This document shows positions 11,189 through 17,900 of a stretch of 64,000 nucleotides of DNA, piece after piece. A model generated the notes under the pieces. It made no database searches and was not told the DNA's origin. It was given only the letters and a program-made list of their open reading frames with translations. Each line of letters opens with the position of its first letter. Positions within the stretch are counted from its first letter, which is position 1. The stretch spans positions 47,339 through 111,338 of the forward strand of contig JAHLLK010000011.1 of NCBI GenBank assembly GCA_020444165.1, in the 5' to 3' direction. The translations under genes were made by a program, and so were the position numbers. The stretch comes from Deltaproteobacteria bacterium. Its GTDB lineage: Bacteria > Desulfobacterota > Desulfarculia > Desulfarculales > Desulfarculaceae.

Positions 11189-12364
11189 ATGCCTATAGAG
11201 ATTGAAATGGTCGATAATCTGGCCGCAGGCGCCAAACTTCGGGTGGTGGGCATCGGCGGCGGGGGCAATAACGCCCTGAACAACATGATCGAGGCCGGTC
11301 TGAAAGGCGTCGAGTTCATCGCGGCCAACACGGACATGCAGGCCCTGGACCGCAGCCTGGCCCGGGTCCAGCTTCAGCTGGGCCGCAGCCTGACCCGCGG
11401 CCTGGGAGCCGGGGCCGAGCCCGAGGTGGGCCGCCAGGCCGCCCTGGAGGACCGCGACAAGATCAAGGAGCTGTTGACCGGCAGCGACATGGTCTTCGTC
11501 ACCGCGGGCCTGGGCGGCGGCACCGGCACCGGGGCCGGCCCGGTGGTGGCCGAGGTGGCCAAGGAACTGGGGGCGCTGACCGTGGCCATCGTGACCAAGC
11601 CCTTTGACTTCGAGGGCAAGAAGCGGGCGCGGGTGGCCCTGGAGGGCATCGAGGATCTGAAGAAGGTGGTGGACACCCTCATCGTGATCCCCAACACCAG
11701 CCTCCGCAGCATCGCCCCCAAGAACGCCAAGTTCGCGGACATGCTGAAAAAGGCCGACGAGGTGCTCCTGCACGCCGTCCGCGGCATCTCCGACCTGATC
11801 ATGGTGCCCGGCCTCATCAACCTGGATTTCGCCGACGTGCGCACCATCATGAGCGAGATGGGCGTGGCCCTGATGGGCACCGGCGAGGCCTCGGGAGACG
11901 ACCGCGCCCTGGAGGCCGCCAAACGGGCCATCAACAACCCGCTGTTGGAGGACGTGGCCATCGACGGCGCCCTGGGCGTGTTGGTGAATATCACCGCGTC
12001 GAGCGACATCACCATGGATGAGATCAGCGAGGCCAGCAACTTCCTCCAGGAAGCCGCTCACGAGGACGCCAACATCATCTGGGGCACGGTGATCGACGAC
12101 AGCCTGGGCGACCTGATCCGGGTGACGGTCATCGCCACCGGCATCGGTCAGAACCACAAGCAGGAGGTCCGGCGGGTGGCCGCGGTGGGCGGCGGGCGCA
12201 TCGACTTCGACCCCAGCGAGATCGACCATCTGGACCTGCCCCGCTACCAGCGCAGCGTGGGGGCCGGGCTGCACGGCGCGGTGAACCGCAACCCCACCGG
12301 CCGCATGGTGGTGGACCCCAACAATTTGGATGTGCCGGCTTTCCTCCGCCGGCAGGCCGACTGA
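11189..12364 (+). CDS. ftsZ: cell division GTPase FtsZ
   Basis: FtsZ is the tubulin-like GTPase that forms the division ring. The 391-residue protein shows VVGIGGGGNNALN, the tubulin signature GGGTGTGAGP, the T7 loop region NLDFADVRTIM and the conserved C-terminal peptide LDVPAFLRRQAD, which binds FtsA. The linker between core and tail is short. The ATG at 11189 is preceded by GCGGAGGGAG. It is the last gene of the dcw cluster here; the next gene is convergent. Confidence 0.98.
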   Translation: MPIEIEMVDNLAAGAKLRVVGIGGGGNNALNNMIEAGLKGVEFIAANTDMQALDRSLARVQLQLGRSLTRGLGAGAEPEVGRQAALEDRDKIKELLTGSDMVFVTAGLGGGTGTGAGPVVAEVAKELGALTVAIVTKPFDFEGKKRARVALEGIEDLKKVVDTLIVIPNTSLRSIAPKNAKFADMLKKADEVLLHAVRGISDLIMVPGLINLDFADVRTIMSEMGVALMGTGEASGDDRALEAAKRAINNPLLEDVAIDGALGVLVNITASSDITMDEISEASNFLQEAAHEDANIIWGTVIDDSLGDLIRVTVIATGIGQNHKQEVRRVAAVGGGRIDFDPSEIDHLDLPRYQRSVGAGLHGAVNRNPTGRMVVDPNNLDVPAFLRRQAD

Positions 12365-12727
12365 CGAGGATCTGCCGCCGTCCCGCCTGGCGGGCGGCCG
12401 CAGTCAGAATTTTCCGGGTTTGACCGGCCCAGCCGGTCAAGACTCTCCGACGGCTCTCGCCGTCGCTTCCGGCGATTTATCATGAATCGCCGTCCCTCCG
12501 CCGCCGCCGGACCCTGGCCCGCGGGCACCCGACTTTTTCGCGTGCCGGGGTCCGGCCCTTCCTTCCTATCCCACCCTTCTTCCTTGATCAGGCCCCGCCC
12601 CCCGCGGGGCCTCAGAATGTCCACGCCGGACAGTAAGGCCGGGATGTGGGCCGGTTCACCTGGCCCGCGGGCTGAGCCGCGGGGCTGCGTTTGCTGAAAG
12701 ATCCCGGGAACGGGCCGAGAGGGCCGG
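12365..12727. other. intergenic region with four hairpins between convergent genes
   Basis: No gene is supported in these 363 bases between ftsZ and the convergent glycosidase-like gene. Perfect hairpins are visible at 12420/12440 (TTGACCGGC arms), 12448/12465 (CGACGGC arms), 12470/12492 (CGGCGATT arms) and about 12591/12613 (AGGCCCCGC arms). None has a following T-run, so they are possible termination or mRNA-end structures rather than classical Rho-independent terminators. A 71-codon open frame at 12482-12697 has no family features. Confidence 0.6.
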
Positions 12728-13543
12728 CTACTTGGGGAAGATGGCCACGGCCACCGGCAGGGAGGCCGGCATCCAGGGGAGGTCCGGGGTGTTGCTGGGG
12801 CCGCCGTACTGCTCGTAGGAAAAATCGCCGGCCTTGAGGCTGAGCTGGGACTCGGCCCCGCCGTCCATGCACATCACGTCCCGGAGCCCCAGGCTCTGAT
12901 TGGCCAGGAAGTTGGCGAACTCCCACAGGGTGTGGCCGCCCTCGGTGACGAAGATCAGGATGTTGCCCTGGGAGTCCTCGGCCACCGCGGTGCGATGGGC
13001 GATCTTGGGCGAGCGCCGCACCCGGATCTGGCCGTAGCGGTCCAGGAGCATCAGGGACTGGGCGCCCTCCAGATAAGGGCTGGCAGCGGGGTCGAAGGTG
13101 GTGTAGCGGAGGTCCAACACCCGGGCCGGGGGCAGGGAAGCCAGCTTGGGCCCGGCCAGGAAGATGCCGTCCAGGCGGGTGGCCAGATGCCCCACCAGCT
13201 TGCCGTCGGTCAACAGGAGGCCCAGGTAGGATTGGTCTTCGGCGTACTGCCCGGCGTTGAACACGGCCAGGGCGCCGATGTCCTTGCGCCAGTCCTGGGC
13301 GCTGCGGCCGTCCTGGTTCTGGCGGCCCGTGAGGACCTTGAAGCGGAAGCGCCGGGGGTCCACCTTGAGCACCGCGACGTGCTCGCTGCCGGCCCGAGCC
13401 GGGGAATCCTCGTGCAGCAAGGTGAAGGCGAGGCCCGGGGCCAACTCCCGCCAGGCAGGCGCTTGGGCTCCGGCCAGGCTCGCCCAGCCGAGGCTCCACA
13501 CACCCAGGCAGACCACTGCCCATTTCAGGGCCCGTTGCCTCAC
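12728..13543 (-). CDS. secreted phosphodiester-glycosidase-like protein (NAGPA/DUF2233 type)
   Basis: A 271-residue exported protein. An N-terminal signal peptide (basic RQRALKW, hydrophobic core, cleavage near AGA-QA) precedes one domain resembling phosphodiester glycosidase/DUF2233: ALAVFNAGQYAEDQSYLGLL, DGIFLAGPKL, AVAEDSQGNILIFVTEGG and the hallmark MCMDGGAESQLS. Family members act on sugar-phosphodiester or cell-wall substrates; the substrate here is unknown. The GTG at 13543 was chosen because it begins the signal peptide and overlaps the upstream gene's stop as GTGA; the longer open frame is a shadow. It forms a two-gene operon with the small cysteine protein upstream. Confidence 0.75.
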   Translation of the reverse strand: MRQRALKWAVVCLGVWSLGWASLAGAQAPAWRELAPGLAFTLLHEDSPARAGSEHVAVLKVDPRRFRFKVLTGRQNQDGRSAQDWRKDIGALAVFNAGQYAEDQSYLGLLLTDGKLVGHLATRLDGIFLAGPKLASLPPARVLDLRYTTFDPAASPYLEGAQSLMLLDRYGQIRVRRSPKIAHRTAVAEDSQGNILIFVTEGGHTLWEFANFLANQSLGLRDVMCMDGGAESQLSLKAGDFSYEQYGGPSNTPDLPWMPASLPVAVAIFPK

Positions 13544-13791
13544 ACCGGGTCCTCCACCCCCCGCCGCGTGTAGATGACCTTGATCTCCGCCCGGGCGGCC
13601 GGGTCCTCGTAGCAAGCGGCGCAGCCCTGGGTCTCGCGGCATCCCGCCGGGTCCACCTCCTCCAGCCGGACCTCGAAGCCCAGCTCGCGGTAAGCCGCCG
13701 CGGCCTCGGCCAGACGTCCGCCGCCCGCGACAAACTGTCGGGTCCAACCCTCTGACTTCAGGATATTTTCTCTGTCAGACGCGCAACTCAT
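13540..13791 (-). CDS. small cysteine-containing hypothetical protein
   Basis: An 83-residue protein I cannot assign. It starts MSCASDRENIL and contains AAYRELGFEVRLEEV, then a compact cysteine cluster (CRETQGCAACYE) and ends EIKVIYTRRGVEDPV. The four-cysteine arrangement could bind a metal. It is translationally coupled (GTGA) to the secreted glycosidase-like gene. The ATG at 13791 was chosen over a longer in-frame start because the upstream 48 residues are low-complexity; its coding reality rests on the overlap and the ordered cysteine pattern. Confidence 0.6.
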   Translation of the reverse strand: MSCASDRENILKSEGWTRQFVAGGGRLAEAAAAYRELGFEVRLEEVDPAGCRETQGCAACYEDPAARAEIKVIYTRRGVEDPV

Positions 13792-13954
13792 GACGCTTGC
13801 TTCCGCCAGCCGGGAACTCCGCCCTTCCGGGGGGGAAGGGCCGGCACCGACCCTCCCCGACACGGCCCGCGCCCGGCGATCCTGGTTCACCAATATGTAG
13901 AACCTAATACCAACTGCCGCCGGGGGCAAGGCCAAAGCCGCGCCGGCCCGGGAC

Positions 13955-14506
13955 TCACAGCTCCCGGAGGAGGAGCACCAGGGAGAGGTCCTGGCCGTGT
14001 TTCCGGCCCACCTGGGGCAGCCGGCCCACTTCGGAAAAGCCCTGGTAGCGGTGAAAGGCCAGGCTGGCCTGGTTGTCCGCCGCCACCGTGGCCAGCATGT
14101 GGTCCACCCCCCGCTGGCGGGCCGCCTGCCCCAGCGCCGCCAGGAGCCGGGAGCCCAGGCCCTGGCGGGTTAGGGCCGGGTCCAGGAAGCAGGTCAGCTC
14201 GGCGCTGCGGGCAAACACCGGGCTGGCGTGATATGGCCGCAGCAAGCCGAAGCCGCCCACCCGGGCCGAGTCCTCCCGGGCCGCCACGGCCAGGGACGGC
14301 AGGCCGCGGGAACTCTCCAAGAGCTTGCCCAGCACCGTGGCCGGCAGCTCCTGCTCGAAAAAGGCCGCGCTGGTGTGGCGGACATAGTGATTGAAGATGG
14401 CCGCCACCTGGGGCCAGTCAGCCGGCGAAAGGGGGCGCAGGAACCAGTCCCCGGCCGCGGGGGCGGCGTCCGGCTGGGGAGGGGGGGGAGCGGGGGTGGT
14501 GGTCAT
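13955..14506 (-). CDS. GNAT acetyltransferase, phosphinothricin/methionine-sulfone type
   Basis: A 183-residue GNAT enzyme transferring acetyl from acetyl-CoA to a small amine or amino-acid analogue. The opening WFLRPLSPADWPQVAAIFNHYVRHTSAAFFEQE is typical of the Pat/MnaT branch (INxYV...TAxF). The acetyl-CoA loop is LTRQGLGSRLL and a C-terminal FHRYQGFSEVGRLPQVGRK follows the same branch. The ATG at 14506 gives a Pro-rich 20-residue leader before the domain. It appears monocistronic. The substrate is not determinable from sequence. Confidence 0.78.
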   Translation of the reverse strand: MTTTPAPPPPQPDAAPAAGDWFLRPLSPADWPQVAAIFNHYVRHTSAAFFEQELPATVLGKLLESSRGLPSLAVAAREDSARVGGFGLLRPYHASPVFARSAELTCFLDPALTRQGLGSRLLAALGQAARQRGVDHMLATVAADNQASLAFHRYQGFSEVGRLPQVGRKHGQDLSLVLLLREL

Positions 14507-14593
14507 GGGGCAGCCTCGCACAAAGGTGGTTGGGGCTGGGGAGAGGTCTCCGCGAAGTTGAGCATACCCCCAAACCAGGCCGGGGGCGGCAGC

Positions 14594-14625
14594 AAAAAAA
14601 AGCCGTCCCCCAGCGGGGGGGCGGC
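14594..14625 (-). terminator. Rho-independent terminator for the GNAT/DUF2080 operon
   Basis: On the minus strand a GC hairpin (arms 14615-14625 and 14602-14611, loop GCT) is followed by eight T residues (complement of the A-run 14594-14601). It lies about 30 nt past the stop codon of the acetyltransferase gene at 14654. Confidence 0.75.
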
Positions 14626-14653
14626 GCAAATTGGATGACCCCAGAGCCTGGAC

Positions 14654-15085
14654 TCAGGCGCTCACACCCACGTGCAGGTTGATGAAGGGGCTGCGGTCGA
14701 ACCCCAGGCTCTTGAAAAAGGCCAGCATGTCGCCGGAGTCCCAGCGCACCGCGGTGAGGACCTCCGAGACCCCGGCCTTGGCGAATTCCTTGAAGATTTC
14801 GAGCGAGAGCGAGCGGCCAACGCCTTGCCCCATGCGCTCGGGCTCCACACTGATCAGCTCCAGCCAGCCGGTGATGTCCGTGCCGAAGCCGCCGATCTTG
14901 GTTTCGCCCAGGACGAAACCGATCACCTTGCCGTTTTCCTCGGCCACCAGGCCGATCATGTCCTCGTCCTCGGTGTGCTTGGCGAGCATCTTGCTGAAGG
15001 CCGGCGTTATCTCGTGGCGGACGATGCGCCGCTGGATCATCTCCACCTGCGGCAAGTCCTCTTTGGTCATGCGTCGCAATTGCAC
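14654..15085 (-). CDS. GNAT acetyltransferase paired with a DUF2080-type protein
   Basis: A 143-residue single-domain GNAT protein. It begins VQLRRMTKEDLPQVEMIQRR and contains the core strand IGFVLGETK, the beta4 strand WLELISVEPERMGQGVGRSL (acetyl-CoA loop QGVGRS) and the C-terminal FFKSLGFDRSPFINLHV. The GTG at 15085 follows an AGGA at suitable spacing; an ATG at 15070 is an alternative. Only 29 nt separate it from the upstream DUF2080 gene, so the two are probably cotranscribed. The substrate could be a small molecule or a protein or tRNA; the small DNA-binding-like partner leaves a toxin-antitoxin role open but unproven. Confidence 0.75.
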   Translation of the reverse strand: MQLRRMTKEDLPQVEMIQRRIVRHEITPAFSKMLAKHTEDEDMIGLVAEENGKVIGFVLGETKIGGFGTDITGWLELISVEPERMGQGVGRSLSLEIFKEFAKAGVSEVLTAVRWDSGDMLAFFKSLGFDRSPFINLHVGVSA

Positions 15086-15114
15086 GGGATACGTATCCTT
15101 TTCCTGAATCGATC

Positions 15115-15327
15115 TCAATCGATGCGGATGATCTTTACGTTTTTTCCCACCCACTCCGGAGGCAGGTAGACGCGGCCGGAGTTGCCGCTCTGCTTGACCT
15201 CTTTTTCGATCATTTCCTCGCCGTAGACCTCGAATTTCGCCTTGCGGCGGCCTTCGCTGCCGGCGCGGGCCTCGGCTTCGGGGGCAGTGGCAGAATCCGG
15301 TTTCACACTCTGTTCCTCGGGGGTCAT
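15115..15327 (-). CDS. DUF2080-type small protein, AbrB-like C-terminus
   Basis: A 70-residue protein with a charged, Ala/Glu-rich N-terminal third and a C-terminal KEVKQSGNSGRVYLPPEWVG stretch followed by KNVKIIRID. The (S)GNSGRVYLP pattern matches the DUF2080 family ('transposon-encoded protein') and resembles the swapped-hairpin AbrB/SpoVT fold, so DNA binding is likely but inferred. The ATG at 15327 is preceded by GGAAGG with an 8-nt spacer. It is first in a two-gene operon with a GNAT gene and has a long, repeat-filled leader with an operator-like palindrome at the promoter. Confidence 0.7.
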   Translation of the reverse strand: MTPEEQSVKPDSATAPEAEARAGSEGRRKAKFEVYGEEMIEKEVKQSGNSGRVYLPPEWVGKNVKIIRID

Positions 15328-15390
15328 GAATCAGGCCTTCCAACCGGCGCCTCGCGGGGAGACGCGGAGGGGGTTTCCTGGTGCCTGCAT
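15328..15390 (-). CDS. possible 19-codon leader ORF before the DUF2080 gene
   Basis: An ATG at 15390, contributed by the last copy of the 46-bp repeat, opens a 19-codon frame (MQAPGNPLRVS...) that ends TGA at 15333-15331, exactly one codon before, and in frame with, the DUF2080 ATG at 15327. The ribosome-binding site of the DUF2080 gene lies inside it, so translation of the leader could influence the downstream start. It has no strong ribosome-binding site of its own (GGGA at spacing 4). Regard it as a candidate regulatory upstream ORF. Confidence 0.3.
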
Positions 15391-15664
15391 GGGGTCCCGG
15401 CCGCTACGGGCTCGACCGGCCCCTTGATTACCTCATGGGGTCCCGGCCGCCGCGGGCGCAACCGGCCCCTTGCTCACCTCATGGGGTCCCGGCCGCCGCG
15501 GGCGCAACCGGCCCCTTGCTTACCTCATGGGGTCCCGGCCGCCGCGGGCGCAACCGGCCCCTTGCTTACCTCACGGGGTCCCGGCCGCCACGGGCGCAAC
15601 CGGCCCCTTGCTTACCTCACGGGGTCCCGGCCGCCTCGGGCGCAACCGGCCCCTTGATTACATC
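15389..15664. repeat. six tandem copies of a 46-bp repeat
   Basis: Copies start at 15389, 15435, 15481, 15527, 15573 and 15619, an exact 46-bp period with only scattered substitutions and no spacers. The unit reads [A]TGGGGTCCCGGCCG...GCGCAACCGGCCCCTTG. Because 46 is not a multiple of 3 all frames stay open, which explains the overlapping spurious reading frames. On the transcribed (minus) strand the array fills the leader of the DUF2080-GNAT operon, between its promoter and start codon. Confidence 0.95.
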
Positions 15665-15686
15665 GTAACTGAATTATAGCTACGAT
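15662..15686 (-). promoter_or_regulatory. operator-like palindrome at the DUF2080 promoter
   Basis: A 25-bp imperfect palindrome with perfect outer arms ATCGTA (15662-15667) and TACGAT (15681-15686) and further inner symmetry. It is AT-rich within a GC-rich region and sits immediately downstream of the minus-strand -10 box, where a bound repressor would block transcription. Confidence 0.5.
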
Positions 15687-15688
15687 GA

Positions 15689-15717
15689 CCTATAGGGCAG
15701 CCACCAGGGCTTGTCAA
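15689..15717 (-). promoter_or_regulatory. sigma-70-type promoter of the DUF2080-GNAT operon
   Basis: On the minus strand a perfect TTGACA (15717-15712) and TATAGG (15694-15689) are separated by 17 bp. It lies in the short gap after the CoA-transferase beta gene. The predicted transcript starts near 15682, inside the palindrome, and has a leader of about 355 nt. Confidence 0.6.
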
Positions 15718-15725
15718 TTAAAAAA

Positions 15726-16481
15726 TCATCGGGTCCAGAACCCTTGCGGGTCAAATTGCCTTATAATTTCCACCTCTTGCTGTGTGGGCTCCGGGGTGGT
15801 GGCCAGTTGGGGCGCGGCCTCCAGCGGCCAGCCCGTGGCCTGGGCCACCTCTTCCAGGCTCACGCCGGGGTGAATCTCCGTAAGGAGCGCCCGGCCGGCC
15901 GGGAAGCGGAACACCCCCAGGCTGGTGATGAGGGCCGCGGGCCCCCCCCGCTCCAGGCCCTGGGCCTGGCGCCAGCCGGGCTCCTCGCCCCAACCGGGGC
16001 TGGTGATATAGTCCACCCGGGGCACCAGGCGGCGGCGCTCGTGGTTCATGATGATGAGGAGGCGGCCGGCCAGGCAGGCGATGTCCGCTCCCCCGCCGGA
16101 GCCCGGCAGCCGGAGCGGAGAACGCCCGGGCCGGGCCACCTGGTGGGTGTTCACGTGGCCCCACTGGTCCACCTGGGCCCCGCCGATGAAGCCCAGGGCC
16201 ACCCGCCCGCCGGAGAGCAGGGTCATCACCTCGGCCAGGTCGGTGAGCTTGATGGCCCCGCACTGGTTGGGCGAGTCGCCCATGGTGATGATGGGCCCGG
16301 CGGCCGGGCTGTCCCGCAGCACTCCGCTCTCGAAGAGCCCCAGGGCGTGGGGGGCGTGGGTGGACTTGGCCAGCATGAAGGCCAACAAGGGCAGGCGCAT
16401 GCCCACGAACACCACCTCGCCGTCGGCGATTTCCCGGGCGGCGGCGGTGACCATGATTTCCGCGGGGGTGTAGTCGCTCAC
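15726..16481 (-). CDS. CoA-transferase family I, beta subunit (glutaconate CoA-transferase B-like)
   Basis: A 251-residue family I CoA-transferase beta subunit. Features are the N-terminal YTPAEIMVTAAAREIADGEVVFVG, LFESGVL with a glutamate at residue 51 in the place of the catalytic glutamate of glutaconate CoA-transferase, GFIGGAQVDQWGHVN, and the glycine-rich LPGSGGGADIA. The partner alpha subunit precedes it with an ATGA overlap. Relatives include glutaconate CoA-transferase and the IpdAB hydrolase of steroid-ring degradation; sequence alone does not decide the acyl group. No other acyl-CoA genes are nearby. Confidence 0.85.
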   Translation of the reverse strand: MSDYTPAEIMVTAAAREIADGEVVFVGMRLPLLAFMLAKSTHAPHALGLFESGVLRDSPAAGPIITMGDSPNQCGAIKLTDLAEVMTLLSGGRVALGFIGGAQVDQWGHVNTHQVARPGRSPLRLPGSGGGADIACLAGRLLIIMNHERRRLVPRVDYITSPGWGEEPGWRQAQGLERGGPAALITSLGVFRFPAGRALLTEIHPGVSLEEVAQATGWPLEAAPQLATTPEPTQQEVEIIRQFDPQGFWTR

Positions 16482-17404
16482 CAGCCGTACTCCACCGGAT
16501 GGCTGGGGGCCGGGTGGGACACCCGGAGCCCGCGGGCCCGTTCGAGCCCCAGCTTTTGCAGATAGGCCGCGCGGTCAGGCACCCCGTACACCCACTCCTC
16601 CAGCCAGGCCCGGGCCCCGGCCGGCTCCCGGGTGGCGGCCGCGTAGTCCAGGAAGAACTGGTTGTCCAGGTCGTAGTAACCCAGCACCGGGGCGGGGTGG
16701 CCGGCCCAGGGCACCTCGCAGACCGCGTCCACCAGGAGCCCCGGGATCATGGTGCGGTCCGGGTCGGCCCGGATGACCTCCGGAGCCACGATCTCCTCGC
16801 AGGTGATGAGCACCCGGCGGCTGGCCTGGGCCGCGTAGCGGGTGAAGCCGCTGGCCCCCCAAAGATGGCAGTTGCCCTGGGGGTCGGCCCGCTGCACGTG
16901 CAAGAGGGCCACGTCCGGGTTCAGGGCCTTCACCGCCAGGAGCCGTTGGCCGGTGTGGGGGCAGGTGAAGGGCCGGAAATGGGGGTTGTCCCGCGCGATG
17001 TCCGAGCCCAAGGGCGAGGTGGACACAGCCATGGGGAGCCCCCGGGCTCCGGCCTCCAGGGCCAGGGTGATGGAGAAGTTGGTGTGGTCGATCATCTGGA
17101 GCGGCCGGGGCAGGCCCTCTTCCACCGCCCGCCGGAAGTTGTAGCCCACCCCGGTGGATACGTTGCCCACCCAGGCCGCGATGATCCCCTCCACCAGGCC
17201 GGCCGCGATGAGCTGATCCGCGGAGATATTGCTGATGGGGGCCACCAGGGTCAGGGGCCCGATACCCTGGCGGATCACCTCGTGGCAGGCCGCATAGGGG
17301 ATGAAGCCCTCCAGGGCGCTGGAGATCACCACTTGATCGCCCGGACGCACCAAACGGGCCACGGCCGAGGCCAAGTCCGTCACTTTGTCGGATTTTTGCA
17401 CCAC
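16478..17404 (-). CDS. CoA-transferase family I, alpha subunit (glutaconate CoA-transferase A-like)
   Basis: A 308-residue alpha subunit of a heteromeric family I CoA-transferase. It shows LVRPGDQVVISSALEGFIPYA, VAPISNISADQLIAAG, WVGNVSTGVGYNFRRAVE and HVQRADPQGNCHLWG, all typical of GctA/IpdA-type subunits. Together with the downstream beta subunit (overlap 16478-16481) it should form the complete enzyme. The start ATG at 17404 has no strong ribosome-binding site in view. The C-terminal acidic/aromatic region is normal for the family. Confidence 0.85.
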   Translation of the reverse strand: MVQKSDKVTDLASAVARLVRPGDQVVISSALEGFIPYAACHEVIRQGIGPLTLVAPISNISADQLIAAGLVEGIIAAWVGNVSTGVGYNFRRAVEEGLPRPLQMIDHTNFSITLALEAGARGLPMAVSTSPLGSDIARDNPHFRPFTCPHTGQRLLAVKALNPDVALLHVQRADPQGNCHLWGASGFTRYAAQASRRVLITCEEIVAPEVIRADPDRTMIPGLLVDAVCEVPWAGHPAPVLGYYDLDNQFFLDYAAATREPAGARAWLEEWVYGVPDRAAYLQKLGLERARGLRVSHPAPSHPVEYGW

Positions 17405-17459
17405 GCTCCCCAGCTACAATCCAGCTACAAAATAGCAGATCACAGGGCGCCCTGGCAAG

Positions 17460-17489
17460 AGCCCCGCTTGCGGTAAGGCCAGCGGGGCA
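17460..17489. promoter_or_regulatory. hairpin upstream of the ParB-like gene
   Basis: A perfect inverted repeat AGCCCCGCT / AGCGGGGC[A] separated by about 12 nt lies between the divergent CoA-transferase and ParB-like genes. It could be a leader hairpin or an operator; no clear promoter boxes flank it. Confidence 0.35.
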
Positions 17490-17531
17490 CTATGATCTTG
17501 GGGGTTAGTATTTCAGATGGAGCAGGGCAGC

Positions 17532-17900
17532 ATGAATTGGCAGGCGGAGGATCCCCATCGGCTCACGGAGCACCCGGACTATGCCCGGCTGTTCCTGCCG
17601 GCCGAGGCCGCGGAACTGGCCCAGTTGGGCCGGGACATGGCCCAGGGGGAGCGCTTTCCGCCTTGGCTTATCAACCCCCAGGGCCAGGTGCTGGCCGGGG
17701 TGGAGCATTGGCGCGCCGCCCTGGGTCTGGGCTGGGAGGCCATCAGCGTGGTCCGGAGCCCTGCCCTCAGCCGGTCCCAGGAGCGGGCGCTCATGGTGGC
17801 CGAGAACATCCGCTGGCGGGAGCTCAGGCCCGAGCACCTGAACCGGGGCATGAACAATTTCTTTGACATGGAACCGCTGCGGCCACCGGGCGGCTGGTGA
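17532..17900 (+). CDS. stand-alone ParB-like (ParB/sulfiredoxin fold) domain protein
   Basis: A 122-residue protein consisting mainly of a ParB N-terminal-like domain: FPPWLINPQGQVLAGVEHWR resembles the ppIvvd..g.ildG.hR motif and SRSQERALMVAENIRWREL resembles the ENiqRee motif. The HTH and dimerisation parts of true ParB are absent, so a chromosome-segregation role is unlikely; single domains of this fold act as nucleotide-dependent DNA or small-molecule binding modules. The ATG at 17532 has GGAG nine nt upstream; an ATG at 17517 is possible. The stop overlaps the Nudix GTG. Confidence 0.7.
   Translation: MNWQAEDPHRLTEHPDYARLFLPAEAAELAQLGRDMAQGERFPPWLINPQGQVLAGVEHWRAALGLGWEAISVVRSPALSRSQERALMVAENIRWRELRPEHLNRGMNNFFDMEPLRPPGGW

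Noticed and set aside
12482..12697. 71-codon open frame after ftsZ
   Set aside because: Low-complexity Pro/Arg-rich sequence over intergenic hairpins, with no ribosome-binding site.
15389..15664. 46-bp repeats as a CRISPR array
   Set aside because: Copies are directly adjacent with no unique spacers, and no cas genes are in the window.
17532..17900. ParB chromosome-partition protein
   Set aside because: Only the N-terminal-like domain is present, no HTH, and no parA or parS-like site nearby.
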